Shown here: positions 18,897 to 28,100 of the stretch, piece by piece | How positions within the stretch are numbered: position 1 is the stretch's first letter | How the letters are laid out: every line of letters starts with the position of its first letter | Assembly: GCF_002005565.1 (NCBI RefSeq) | Contig: NZ_BDJC01000010.1 | Location: 92,325 to 156,324 of the forward strand | Length of the DNA: 64,000 bases | Origin: Streptomyces sp. JHA26 | GTDB lineage: Bacteria > Actinomycetota > Actinomycetes > Streptomycetales > Streptomycetaceae | Reading direction: 5' to 3' | Notes under the pieces: generated by a model | The model's input: the letters and a program-made list of their open reading frames with translations, nothing else | The model's database searches: none | What the model was told of the DNA's origin: nothing | Made by a program: the position numbers and the translations under genes

Positions 18897-19556
18897 TCAG
18901 GCGGCCCCGCCGAGCGCCTTGGCCGCCGTGCCGTCGCCGGTCACCCCGACCCGCCCGTCCCGCACCGCGTCCCGCAGGTCCAGCTCCCCGCGGCTGAGGG
19001 CCGCGCACGTGCCGGCGTCCAGCACCAGCCGGGCGTCGGGCTCCCCGGGCGCGGGCCCGTCACCGTACACCGGGCCCTCGTCCGCGCCGGCGTACAGGTG
19101 GAAGTCCCCTTCCTCCAGCCGGACTTCGACGATCCCCTCCGCCGCGCCCGCCGTCCGCAGGGCCCGCAGCAGGGGCAGCGCGAACCAGTGCGCCCGCACC
19201 GCGTCCGTGGGCCGCCGCTCTCCCAGCTCACCGGCGCCCCACGCCCCGAGCGCCTCCAGGACGGGCAGCAACGCGCGGCCCCGGGTGGTGAGTTCGTAGA
19301 CGTACGCCGCACCGGGCGGCGGCAGCCGGCGCCGGGTCGTCAGCCCCTCGCGCTCCATGTCCTTCAGCCGCGAGGCCAGTACGTCCGTGCTGACGCCGGG
19401 CAGGTCGGCGTGCAGGTCGGTGTAGCGCCGCGGTCCGGCGAGCAGCTCCCGGACGATCAGCAGGGTCCAGCGGTCGCCGACGGTGTCGAGCGCGCGGGCG
19501 GCGGAACAGTACTGGTCGTAGCTTCGGCGAGGTGACATGCGACGCAGTGTAGACAT
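18897..19556 (-). CDS. HxlR-type regulator with SCP2-like C-terminus
   Basis: Encodes 219 residues. The ATG at 19556 is preserved by a GGAAAG site 8 nt upstream; MSPRRS at 19538 is an alternative. Residues about 10-110 form an HxlR winged helix (YCSAARALDTVGDRWTLLIVRELL, RRYTDLHADLPGVSTDVLASRLKDME). The C-terminal 90 residues (VEVRLEEGDFHLYAG, DLRDAVRDGRVGVTGDGTAAKAL) look like an SCP2 sterol-carrier-type ligand domain. It is divergent from the aminotransferase gene, and paired TTGG-N5-CCAA sites lie right at its start. Confidence 0.85.
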   Translation of the reverse strand: MSTLRRMSPRRSYDQYCSAARALDTVGDRWTLLIVRELLAGPRRYTDLHADLPGVSTDVLASRLKDMEREGLTTRRRLPPPGAAYVYELTTRGRALLPVLEALGAWGAGELGERRPTDAVRAHWFALPLLRALRTAGAAEGIVEVRLEEGDFHLYAGADEGPVYGDGPAPGEPDARLVLDAGTCAALSRGELDLRDAVRDGRVGVTGDGTAAKALGGAA

Positions 19557-19560
19557 GTTG

Positions 19561-19594
19561 TTGGACTTTCCAAGCTCCCACTTGGTAAAACCAA
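19561..19594. promoter_or_regulatory. paired TTGG-N5-CCAA operators
   Basis: TTGG-ACTTT-CCAA (19561-19573) and TTGG-TAAAA-CCAA (19582-19594) start 21 bp apart in the 69-bp gap between the HxlR gene and the aminotransferase. HxlR proteins usually bind such inverted repeats near their own gene. Confidence 0.6.
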
Positions 19595-19625
19595 GCAACA
19601 CCAGATGGCGGAGGGGAAGCGGCGC

Positions 19626-20834
19626 ATGGAGTTCCGGCAGTCGAACAAGCTCAGCGAGGTCTGCTACGAGATCCGGGGCCCGGTGATCGAGCACGCCGAC
19701 GCACTGGAGGCGGCGGGGCACAGCGTGCTGCGCCTGAACACCGGCAACCCGGCCCTCTTCGGTTTCGAGGCGCCGGAGGAGATCCTCCAGGACATGATCC
19801 GGATGCTGCCGCGGGCGCACGGCTACACCGACTCGCGCGGCGTCCTCTCCGCCCGCCGGGCCGTCGCCCAGCGCTACCAGGCGCTCGGCCTGGAGGTCGG
19901 CGTGGACGACGTGTTCCTCGGCAACGGCGTCTCCGAGCTGGTCTCCATGGCCGTGCAGGCCCTGCTGGAGGACGGCGACGAGGTCCTGATCCCCGCCCCC
20001 GACTTCCCCCTGTGGACGGCGGTGACGACCCTCGCCGGCGGCAAGGCGGTCCACTACCTGTGCGACGAACAGGCCGAGTGGTACCCCGACCTGGCCGACA
20101 TGGAGTCGAAGATCACCGACCGCACCAAGGCGGTGGTCGTCATCAACCCCAACAACCCCACCGGCGCGGTCTACCCCAAGGAGGTCGTCGAGGGCATCCT
20201 CGACCTCGCCCGCCGCCACGGCCTGATGGTCTTCGCCGACGAGATCTACGACCAGATCCTCTACGACGACGCCGTCCACCACGCGGCCGCCGCACTCGCC
20301 CCCGACCTGGTGGTCCTCACCTTCTGCGGCCTGTCCAAGACCTACCGGGTGGCGGGCTTCCGCTCCGGCTGGCTGGTGGTGACCGGACCGAAGCAGCACG
20401 CGAAGGACTACCTGGAGGGCCTGACCATGCTGGCCTCCATGCGCCTGTGCGCCAACGCGCCCGCCCAGTACGCCATCCAGGCAGCGCTCGGCGGCCGGCA
20501 GTCCATCCACGAGCTGACCGCCCCGGGCGGACGGCTGCGCGAACAGCGCGACGTGGCCTGGGAGAAGCTGAACGAGATCCCGGGCGTCTCGTGCGTCAAG
20601 CCCAAGGGCGCGCTGTACGCCTTCCCGCGCATCGACCCGAAGGTGCACCCGATCCACGACGACGAGAGGTTCGTCCTGGACCTGCTGCTGCGCGAGAAGA
20701 TCCAGGTGGTCCAGGGCACGGGCTTCAACTGGCCCTCCCCCGACCACTTCCGCATCCTCACCCTGCCCCACGCGGACGACCTGGAGGCGGCGATCGGCCG
20801 GATCGGCCGGTTCCTCGGCGGGTACCGCCAGTAG
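19626..20834 (+). CDS. PLP-dependent aminotransferase, AlaA-like
   Basis: Encodes 402 residues from the ATG at 19626 with GGAGGGG 8 nt upstream. It is a class I fold-type I aminotransferase: RLNTGNPALFGF, GYTDSRGVLSAR, INPNNPTGAVY, FADEIYDQI, then the PLP lysine in CGLSKTYRVAGFRSGW. The start MEFRQSNKLSEVCYEIRGPV is typical of the glutamate-pyruvate (AlaA/YfbQ) group. It probably makes alanine from pyruvate and glutamate. It is divergent from the HxlR regulator and convergent with the lipoprotein gene, 10 bp apart. Confidence 0.92.
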   Translation: MEFRQSNKLSEVCYEIRGPVIEHADALEAAGHSVLRLNTGNPALFGFEAPEEILQDMIRMLPRAHGYTDSRGVLSARRAVAQRYQALGLEVGVDDVFLGNGVSELVSMAVQALLEDGDEVLIPAPDFPLWTAVTTLAGGKAVHYLCDEQAEWYPDLADMESKITDRTKAVVVINPNNPTGAVYPKEVVEGILDLARRHGLMVFADEIYDQILYDDAVHHAAAALAPDLVVLTFCGLSKTYRVAGFRSGWLVVTGPKQHAKDYLEGLTMLASMRLCANAPAQYAIQAALGGRQSIHELTAPGGRLREQRDVAWEKLNEIPGVSCVKPKGALYAFPRIDPKVHPIHDDERFVLDLLLREKIQVVQGTGFNWPSPDHFRILTLPHADDLEAAIGRIGRFLGGYRQ

Positions 20835-20844
20835 CGGCGGGCCG

Positions 20845-21303
20845 TCAGTCCTTGCGGGTGAAGCGGACGCCCAGGTCGCAGGGGGTGTCGGGCTCGGACG
20901 TGGCGCACAGGGTGTCGCCGTCGTCGACGACCGTCAGCGTGAGCCGGCAGGGCTCGTCGGACTCCTCGGTGAAGGACAGGCCGATCTCCGAACCCGACGT
21001 GGCCTGCGGCGAGGTCATGTACAGGCCGTCGTCGTGGGCGAAGAAGGCCCAGTCGCCGCCGCTGTGCCCGCCGGGGCAGCCGGTGTCGGCGAGCTTGCCC
21101 GCGTTCAGGCCGGACGCGGTGAAGGTCCGGCCGGCGGTGAGGGCGAGGGACGCCCCGTCGCCGGCCTGCCAGGTGCCGGTGACCCGGTCGGCGGAGACCG
21201 TCGCGGTCTCCGCGCCGGCACCGCCGCACGCCGTGGCCGACAGCAGGGTGATCAGCACGGCGGCCGTCCAGCGGGCGGCGGGTGCGAAGGGTGTCTTGAA
21301 CAC
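20845..21303 (-). CDS. secreted lipoprotein, possible partner of the RHS protein
   Basis: Encodes 152 residues. The signal peptide ends in a lipobox (LSATAC, lipidated Cys near residue 26). The mature part is a small beta-rich domain (VTGTWQAGDGASLALTAGRTFTASGL) with four more Cys, possibly two disulphides. It lies 91 bp downstream of the RHS gene on the same strand, the position where polymorphic-toxin immunity genes sit. That role is inference only; small lipoproteins of this kind are common in Streptomyces. Confidence 0.75.
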   Translation of the reverse strand: MFKTPFAPAARWTAAVLITLLSATACGGAGAETATVSADRVTGTWQAGDGASLALTAGRTFTASGLNAGKLADTGCPGGHSGGDWAFFAHDDGLYMTSPQATSGSEIGLSFTEESDEPCRLTLTVVDDGDTLCATSEPDTPCDLGVRFTRKD

Positions 21304-21394
21304 GGAGGAATCCTAGAAGGGTGCCGGATGTGCCGGTGGTCCGGGGCGGCGGGCCGCCCCGGACCACCGGGTGTCTGTCACGGGCGCGGTGGTG

Positions 21395-24300
21395 CTACCC
21401 CAGCCACTCCGAGTAGTTCACGCACTCGTTGATGGGCCACTTCTCCTCCCAGGAGAAGTCCTCGCGGACCGCCGCCCCGAAGGTGTCCTCGAACGCGGGG
21501 TTCCACGAGCGTGGGATGGCGTGGGTCGCGGACCGCCAGTCGGAGGAGTTCCAGGCGGTGAACTTGAGGGTGACGGACCCCTCCTTCTTGTTGATCGAGC
21601 TGATCTTGGCCTTGCCGCTGTACGTGCCCAGGAAGGCGTCGGCCTGGTTGCTGGTGCCGATGGCGCCGTTGGTCAGCACGCTGGACATGTCCTTGGCGAA
21701 ACCGCGCAGCGAGTTGAACTTGTACCAGGGGCTGCCGGGCTCGGGACCCTTGTCCTCGTACTGGAACTCGACCTCCTTGGCGAAGGCCCCCTTCGTGCCC
21801 TTCCGGGCCTGGCCGACCATCCTCGCCCGCAGGCCGGAGATGGTCTCGTCCTGCGCCAGGATGGACGTGAAGGCGTCGCCCCCGCGGAAGTCCTGGTGCT
21901 CGCGCAGCGGGTAGCCGCCGCCCCACAGCCAGCCGAAGAACAGGGAGCGCGAGGTCTCCCAGCGGTTGGCGGCCTTGGGGTCGCTGACGATGCCCCAGTC
22001 GGGGATGGAGGCCAGCCACTCCTCCATGCTCTGGGTGGGCGGGTTGAAGGGCAGGTCCCACGACTTGGTGATGTAGTTGTAGGTCGCGCCCGGCGTCCAC
22101 TGGTTGACCGGCTTCTGGGTCCAGCCACCCGACGAGGTCGGGGCCGTGCCGCCCCAGCCACCGCCACCGCCGCCACCACCGCCACCGCCGCCGCCGAGGG
22201 CGCCGATCACGGCACCGACCACGCTGATCACCGCGCCCACGACACCGCCGATGATCGCCCCGATGGCGCCGAGGAGACCGCCGAGACCGTCGCTGGTGCC
22301 GCTCGGGTCGGAGTTGGTGACCGGGTTGTTGCTGGCGTAGGCGTAGCCGTTGAGGGTGTTGGGCTTGTCCGGTTCGAGCAGCGGGTCGACGCTGAGGAAC
22401 CGGCCGGTGCCCGGGTCGTACTGGCGGGCGCCGAGCTGGGTGAGGCCGGTCGTGGCGTCGGCCGGCTTGCCCAGGAAGCCCTTGTCGTCGGGCCAGGCGC
22501 CGCCGGCCGTGCCGCGCGGGGCGCCGAACGGCGTCGACCAGCGCTTGACGAACGCCAGCGTGCCGGCGTCGATCGCCAGTGCCGAGGTGCCGTGGTGGTC
22601 ACCGGCGAGGAAGGTGAGCTTCGTGCCGGAGACGCCCGCGGTGGAGGTGCGGACGGCGATGACGGACGAGCCCGCCTTGTAGGTGCGGGCACCGGAGAGC
22701 GCCTTGGTCGCACCGTTGCCGCTCACCTTGAGGTGGACCTCGGTGGTGCCCAGGTACAGGACGGTCTCGCCGTCCTTGGTGGTGGGGCGCCGGATGAGCA
22801 GGTCGCCGCCGGCGTCGTAGACGTAGGCGGTACCGGTGGCCGGCTTGCCGCCCGCCGCGGGCTCACCGGCGGTGGCGAGTCTGCCCTCGGCGTTCCAGTC
22901 CAGGGTCTGGGTGGCCTGGACCCCGGGCCGGGTCTCGGTGTTGCCGGTCTCGTCGTAGGTGTACGACGAGGTCTTGGCGCCGGTCGTGGTGGAGGCCAGG
23001 GCGTGCGGCTGGCCCTCGGCCGTGCCGTACGTGTACTCGGTGGTGACGTCACCGGACGCGCTGTGCTCGGTCTGCTTCGAGCGCAGGCCGGAGTCGTTGT
23101 ACTGGTAGCTGGTCCAGTACGGCGCCGCTCCGCCGAGGTTGGCGACGGTACGGCCGGACGTGGCGCAGTCGGCGGTCTTGGGCGTCCAGGCCTCGCTCAG
23201 CCGGCGGTAGCCGTCGTAGGTGAAGCACTGGTGGTCCGCCTTGCCGGTGCCGCCCAGGGTGGTGGCGTCGGAGACGGAGGTGATGTTGCCGGCGTCGTCC
23301 TGCTGGTACTTCAGCTCCTGGAGCATGAAGCCGTGGACGTCGTCGGTGACGTACGACCGGGTGAGGCGGCGGGTGCCGGCCTCGTAGTCGTTGTTGAGGT
23401 AGACCTTCTTGGCGCCGGCCGGGTCGGTGGCCAGCGTCATCTGGCGCAGGTCGCCGAGGGGCGAGTAGGCCGCCTGCTGGAGGTAGCCGGTGGTGCCCTT
23501 GGCGGTCAGCACCTGGCCGAGCTCGTCGTAGGTGTAGGACACGGTCTCGGCGGACAGGCCGGCCACCGCGGGCGCGGCCGCCTGCTTGACGGTGCCGTCG
23601 AGGTTGTAGCCCGTGGAGAAGGACAGCTCGGCGGGCACGCCGGCCGCGACCAGCGGGTCGTCCGCGGGGAGGACGAGTTCGTTGTTGGTGACCTTGTACA
23701 GGGGGTCGTAGCGGGTGACCTTCTGGGTGTAGGCCCTGCCGGTCACGCCGCCCTCGTAGCGCACGGCCGTGTCCTGCTGGCCCTTGGCGAGGGTGTCGAA
23801 GGTCCAGGCCGCCAGCTTGTTCGCGTCGGTCTTCGACGTCTGCCACATGCCCGTCTTGCGGCCGAGCACGTCGTACTCGAACAGCAGCACCTCGCCGCGG
23901 CCGTCGGTGGACTTCACCGCCTGGTCGAGCTCGTTGTGCTGGGTGACCGTCGTCCCCTTGTCGGGGTCGGTGACGGACACCTGGCGGCCGAAGAGGTCGT
24001 AGGTGTACGTCCACGCGGACCGGTCGTGCGCGGTGATCGACTTCTGCCGGTCGGCGGCGTCGAAGGCGTACCGGGTGGTCATGTAGTCCGTGCCGGCCGG
24101 GCGGGTGCCCGCGTAGTCACGGCGCTCGACGGTCCGGCCGAACGCGTCGGTGACGACCGCGTTGGCCGAGCCGCCCTCCGGGGCGCTGGTGAGGACCAGA
24201 TCGCCCTGGTAGGTGGTGTCGACGGTCCACTCGGTGACGCCGTAGCTCTTGGTGACCGCCTTGGTGACGCGGCCCATGCCGTCGTAGACGCTGTCGGTCT

Positions 24301-27300
24301 GCCGGGGCGCCTGGCCGCCGTCGATCTGCACGATCGTGCCGGACGGGGCCGCGGTGTCGTCCCAGATGTCCGACTGCGCGGTCACCGGCAGGCCACGGCC
24401 GTCGTAGAGGGTCTGCGCGATGATCCGGCCGCCCTGGGCGGACGGCGCCTGCACCTGGCGGGTGCGCAGCAGCGAGTCGTAGATCTCGTAGGTGGTGTTG
24501 TAGCCGGAGCCGTCGCCGTTCAGGGTGGCGCTGGAGACCCACGGCAGGGACGTGGACTTCACGTGGTAGCCGTAGACGTAGGTGGCGGTCTTGCCGAGCG
24601 CGCGGGAGCGGTTCGGCAGCCACACGGAAGTGATGCGGCCCAGGCTGTCGTAGGCGGACTCCGTCACCTTGCCGTTGGCGTCGGTGACCTTCAGGTCCAC
24701 GCCCAGCGCGAAGTCCTTGACCGTGGTGGTCCGGTGCCCCTTGGCGTTGACGACCGTCGTAGAGGTCAGCGGGCCGGCCGCGGGCGGCTGGTACTCGGTC
24801 TTGGAGGTGATGACGTCGTCGGTGTTCTTCACCTGGACCGGGCGGCCCAGCGTGTCGTAGTCGGTGACGGCCGTCATCTGCCACAGCGGCTGGTCGTCAC
24901 TGCCGTAGCCCTTGGCGCGGCCGGACCAGCGCGCGTCGCCCTTGGTGGGCTTCTGCGTCGCGGACCAGGTGGTCGTGTCGTAGGCGGTGGCCTTGTCGGA
25001 GACGACGTCACCGGGGCGCGTGGCGTCCGCCGGCAGGTCCAGGGCGGAGTCGGCGACCGAGCAGGCCCGGCCGACGATCCGGGTCCGGGAGACCAGCGCG
25101 GTCAGCCCGGCGGCGTCGTTGCGCGCGTACCAGGTGCGGGTGCACTTCTCGTCGCCGGTGACGGAGTCGTCGCCGGTGTCCTCCACCGACACGGGCATGC
25201 CGTAGTCGTCGTAACCGGTCTTGGTGGTGCGCACCCGGTCGTAGGGGGTGAGGCGGCTGGTGATGCGGGTGCGGGCGTGCGAGGCGCCCACGCGCACGTA
25301 GTACGCCTCGGTGTCGGCGTACGACTTGTGCTGGGTCGCCGTCCGCTTGGACCAGGGGTCGTTGACGGTGCCGGAGACCTCCTTGTCGCCGTCGTAGGAG
25401 ACGCTCTCGCGCTGGAAGCCGGCCAGTTGGTCGGAGTCGGTGACGGCCGGGGCGGTGACGCCGGAGACCTCCACCTTCCTGCGCCGGTCCGGGTCGGGGG
25501 TCTTGCCGTCGCTGCCGAGGACCCGGTCGCCGTCCATGCCGCGCAGGTAGACGGTGACGGTCTTGCTCCGGGTGCCGTTCGACGGCCCGGTGTAGTGGGT
25601 GACCTTGCCGTAGCCGCGCCACTGGGACCAGGTGCGCTCCTTGGCGGGGGTCAGCGGGTCGTCGTTGTAGTGCCAGGCACCGCCGCCGGAGTACTCGTAG
25701 GTGTGCTGCACGGCCTCGGAGCCGCCCAGCGGGTCGGTGGTGCGCACGGAGCTGACGGGGTACTTCTGGAACCAGTCGAGGATCGGCTCCTCCTGGCCGT
25801 AGGGCGACCAGTACACCGGGAAGCAGCGCGTGGTGTTCTCGTCCGCCTTGGGCATGGTCTGCCCGGCCACGCAGTCCGCGGGCAGGTAGTCCACGATCGT
25901 CTGCGCGCCGGTCTCGGAGACGACGGTCTTCAGGCGGGGCCGCTCGAAGGACAGGATGTCGTCGCTGGGGCTGTCCACCCGGTTGGGCAGGAAGACGTGG
26001 GAGAACCTCACCGGGTCCAGGGAGAGGTCGCTCCCGCGCTTGCCGGTGTGCTTGATCTCGTCCAGCCACAGCGACTGGTCGGTGGAGTCACCGGTGTCGC
26101 CCGGGTCGAGGTAGAGGTGCTTGAGGGTCCAGGTGTCGACCGGCGAGAAGGCGGGCGTGGCCGCCGAGGCGTCCCACGCGTAGGTGGTGACCGAGGTCAG
26201 CATCTTGCGGGTGAAGAACGACGGGCTGTCCAGGTACGGGCACTTGTCGCCGTCCTTGCAGATCCGGTCGAACGGCACGTCGGGCCAGTTGTCCCGGGTG
26301 TCCTCGGTCAGCGCGTCGCAGCCGGTGCCGGAGGCCAGGCAGCGCTCGCCGTGACCGAACACGATCTTGTGCGAGGCCTGGGGGGTGCCGGAGAAGAGGG
26401 CGCCGGCGCGCTGTCCGTAGCGGATCTCCTTGAGGTAGCCGCCGCGGGTGTAGGACGTGCCGGTGTTGTCGTCGCCGAGCTTGTCGTAGTTGTTGGTCTC
26501 GTCCTCGTACCAGTAGGTCGTGGCGTTGCCGTGGGTGTCCTCGACGTAGTCGAGGTTCCACCGCCACGCCTGCTTCTTGTCGCGCGAGGTGAAGCCCGTT
26601 CCGTCGGCGTAGCCGGGCTCGCCCTCGTCGTCGCCGAAGACCGGCACGGTCCACACCGACTTGGTGCGGACGCCGGCGGCGGCGCCGTCGAGCTTGTTCC
26701 GGCCGAACACGAAGCGGGTGCCGTCGCCGGTGGTGACGGTCCAGTACTCACCGTTGTCGTCGCCGTTGTCCGCGCCGGTGGAGTGGGTGACCTTGGAGGC
26801 GTCGTCGTTCTTCAGCCGCCACTGCCCGGTGGTGTCGTCCTTGACCAGCTCGGTGGCCTTGCCGTTGAGGACGAGGGAGGCGTTGTCGTACTTCCAGCAC
26901 AGGTCGTGCCGGTCCTTCTGCCCGTCGTCGGTGCAGGAGCCGTACTTGCGCTCGACGTAGGACGAGGTGATGTCGAAGCCCTCGCCGACCTCGGTGCCCT
27001 GGTTGTTGCTGGTGGAGGTGCGGCCGTCGACGCTGCCGGAGTCGTAGGAGATCTCCAGCTTCGGGGCCTCGCCGGCGGCCGGTTCGGGCGCCTTCAGCGG
27101 GTAGGACCAGGTGAACGAGCCGGAGCTGCCGCCCGCCTCCCAGGTCGAGGAGGCCGCGAGCGGCGTCGCCTTGTAGTCGCCGTCGGCGGAGGCGGTGCCG
27201 GCCGCCAGGGCGAGGGTCATGGTCTGCCCGGAGGCCGCCTTCGGAGCGAAGGCGAGGTCGGCGGTGAGCCGTTCGTCGCCGCGCTCGTTGGTGAACTTCA

Positions 27301-27961
27301 CCGGTGTCGCGGGCGGGCAGGCGCCGGCACCGGCGGTGCAGTCGGGCAGGCGCAGCACCTGGAGGCGGCCGGCCCAGTCGCCGCCGTAGGCGGAGGCGAA
27401 CGCCGAGTAGTCGATGCCGAGCCGGGCCGCGCCGCCGTCGGCGGGGCCGGTGACCTTCAGGACGACGCCCTTGACGCCGAGGGCGCCGACGGCCTCCTGG
27501 TCGAGGACGTCGACCTTGACGCTGTCGGCGCGCCTGGCGTTCTTCGCCGCCGGCGGGGCGAGGGTGACGGGCAGCCGGCCGGGGGTGGCCTCGGCGGTCC
27601 TCGTGCCGGACGCGGTCAGGCGGGCCGAGCCGCCGGTGGGCCAGGTGGTGCCGCGGGACTGGTCCTCGGCGGCACGTCCGGCGGCCGTCTGGTCGGCGCG
27701 GGCGGCGTCGCGCACGACGGCCGCGGTCCGGGCGTCCTGCTTCGCCTTGAACGGCGCCACCTGCTGGGCGTTCGGCGTGGACAGCTCGGGCCGGCCGAGG
27801 GGGTCCACGTCGTCGGCGGTGGCGGCGGGGGCGAGCAGGCCGGGCAGCAGGGTGATGCCGACGACCGCGCTGACGCGGCGCAGCCAGGGACGTACCGCCC
27901 GGCGCCGGTCCGGGCCGGGTCCGGTCCCCGCGCGGGGGACCCCCAGGGGTTGGTGTCTCAT
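21395..27961 (-). CDS. large secreted RHS/YD-repeat protein with unrecognised C-terminal tail
   Basis: Encodes 2188 residues. A signal peptide (about 1-50) is followed by an N-terminal beta-sandwich region and a long array of YD repeats (YDSLGRITSVW, YDLFGRQVSVTD, YDVLGRKTGMW). The RHS core ends in ARQYDPGTGRFLSVDPLLEPDKPN...YAYASNNPVTNSDPSG near residue 1885. The last 300 residues differ: a hydrophobic Gly/Ala/Val segment, a run of Gly, then about 200 residues rich in Trp and charge. In polymorphic toxins this tail is the toxin; I do not recognise this one. ATG 27961 has AAGGAAT before it. It follows the LamG gene by 139 bp. Confidence 0.92.
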   Translation of the reverse strand: MRHQPLGVPRAGTGPGPDRRRAVRPWLRRVSAVVGITLLPGLLAPAATADDVDPLGRPELSTPNAQQVAPFKAKQDARTAAVVRDAARADQTAAGRAAEDQSRGTTWPTGGSARLTASGTRTAEATPGRLPVTLAPPAAKNARRADSVKVDVLDQEAVGALGVKGVVLKVTGPADGGAARLGIDYSAFASAYGGDWAGRLQVLRLPDCTAGAGACPPATPVKFTNERGDERLTADLAFAPKAASGQTMTLALAAGTASADGDYKATPLAASSTWEAGGSSGSFTWSYPLKAPEPAAGEAPKLEISYDSGSVDGRTSTSNNQGTEVGEGFDITSSYVERKYGSCTDDGQKDRHDLCWKYDNASLVLNGKATELVKDDTTGQWRLKNDDASKVTHSTGADNGDDNGEYWTVTTGDGTRFVFGRNKLDGAAAGVRTKSVWTVPVFGDDEGEPGYADGTGFTSRDKKQAWRWNLDYVEDTHGNATTYWYEDETNNYDKLGDDNTGTSYTRGGYLKEIRYGQRAGALFSGTPQASHKIVFGHGERCLASGTGCDALTEDTRDNWPDVPFDRICKDGDKCPYLDSPSFFTRKMLTSVTTYAWDASAATPAFSPVDTWTLKHLYLDPGDTGDSTDQSLWLDEIKHTGKRGSDLSLDPVRFSHVFLPNRVDSPSDDILSFERPRLKTVVSETGAQTIVDYLPADCVAGQTMPKADENTTRCFPVYWSPYGQEEPILDWFQKYPVSSVRTTDPLGGSEAVQHTYEYSGGGAWHYNDDPLTPAKERTWSQWRGYGKVTHYTGPSNGTRSKTVTVYLRGMDGDRVLGSDGKTPDPDRRRKVEVSGVTAPAVTDSDQLAGFQRESVSYDGDKEVSGTVNDPWSKRTATQHKSYADTEAYYVRVGASHARTRITSRLTPYDRVRTTKTGYDDYGMPVSVEDTGDDSVTGDEKCTRTWYARNDAAGLTALVSRTRIVGRACSVADSALDLPADATRPGDVVSDKATAYDTTTWSATQKPTKGDARWSGRAKGYGSDDQPLWQMTAVTDYDTLGRPVQVKNTDDVITSKTEYQPPAAGPLTSTTVVNAKGHRTTTVKDFALGVDLKVTDANGKVTESAYDSLGRITSVWLPNRSRALGKTATYVYGYHVKSTSLPWVSSATLNGDGSGYNTTYEIYDSLLRTRQVQAPSAQGGRIIAQTLYDGRGLPVTAQSDIWDDTAAPSGTIVQIDGGQAPRQTDSVYDGMGRVTKAVTKSYGVTEWTVDTTYQGDLVLTSAPEGGSANAVVTDAFGRTVERRDYAGTRPAGTDYMTTRYAFDAADRQKSITAHDRSAWTYTYDLFGRQVSVTDPDKGTTVTQHNELDQAVKSTDGRGEVLLFEYDVLGRKTGMWQTSKTDANKLAAWTFDTLAKGQQDTAVRYEGGVTGRAYTQKVTRYDPLYKVTNNELVLPADDPLVAAGVPAELSFSTGYNLDGTVKQAAAPAVAGLSAETVSYTYDELGQVLTAKGTTGYLQQAAYSPLGDLRQMTLATDPAGAKKVYLNNDYEAGTRRLTRSYVTDDVHGFMLQELKYQQDDAGNITSVSDATTLGGTGKADHQCFTYDGYRRLSEAWTPKTADCATSGRTVANLGGAAPYWTSYQYNDSGLRSKQTEHSASGDVTTEYTYGTAEGQPHALASTTTGAKTSSYTYDETGNTETRPGVQATQTLDWNAEGRLATAGEPAAGGKPATGTAYVYDAGGDLLIRRPTTKDGETVLYLGTTEVHLKVSGNGATKALSGARTYKAGSSVIAVRTSTAGVSGTKLTFLAGDHHGTSALAIDAGTLAFVKRWSTPFGAPRGTAGGAWPDDKGFLGKPADATTGLTQLGARQYDPGTGRFLSVDPLLEPDKPNTLNGYAYASNNPVTNSDPSGTSDGLGGLLGAIGAIIGGVVGAVISVVGAVIGALGGGGGGGGGGGGGWGGTAPTSSGGWTQKPVNQWTPGATYNYITKSWDLPFNPPTQSMEEWLASIPDWGIVSDPKAANRWETSRSLFFGWLWGGGYPLREHQDFRGGDAFTSILAQDETISGLRARMVGQARKGTKGAFAKEVEFQYEDKGPEPGSPWYKFNSLRGFAKDMSSVLTNGAIGTSNQADAFLGTYSGKAKISSINKKEGSVTLKFTAWNSSDWRSATHAIPRSWNPAFEDTFGAAVREDFSWEEKWPINECVNYSEWLG

Positions 27962-28100
27962 GGGATTCCTTGTCCGAGAAGGAAACGTCGAAGGGACGCG
28001 GCGCCGAAGGCGGGCGCCGCTCCGCGAAGGACGGAGCGAGCCGGTCCCGGGGCGCGGGTGACCGCACCCCCGGACCGGCTCAGGAAGGGAAGGGCGCCGT

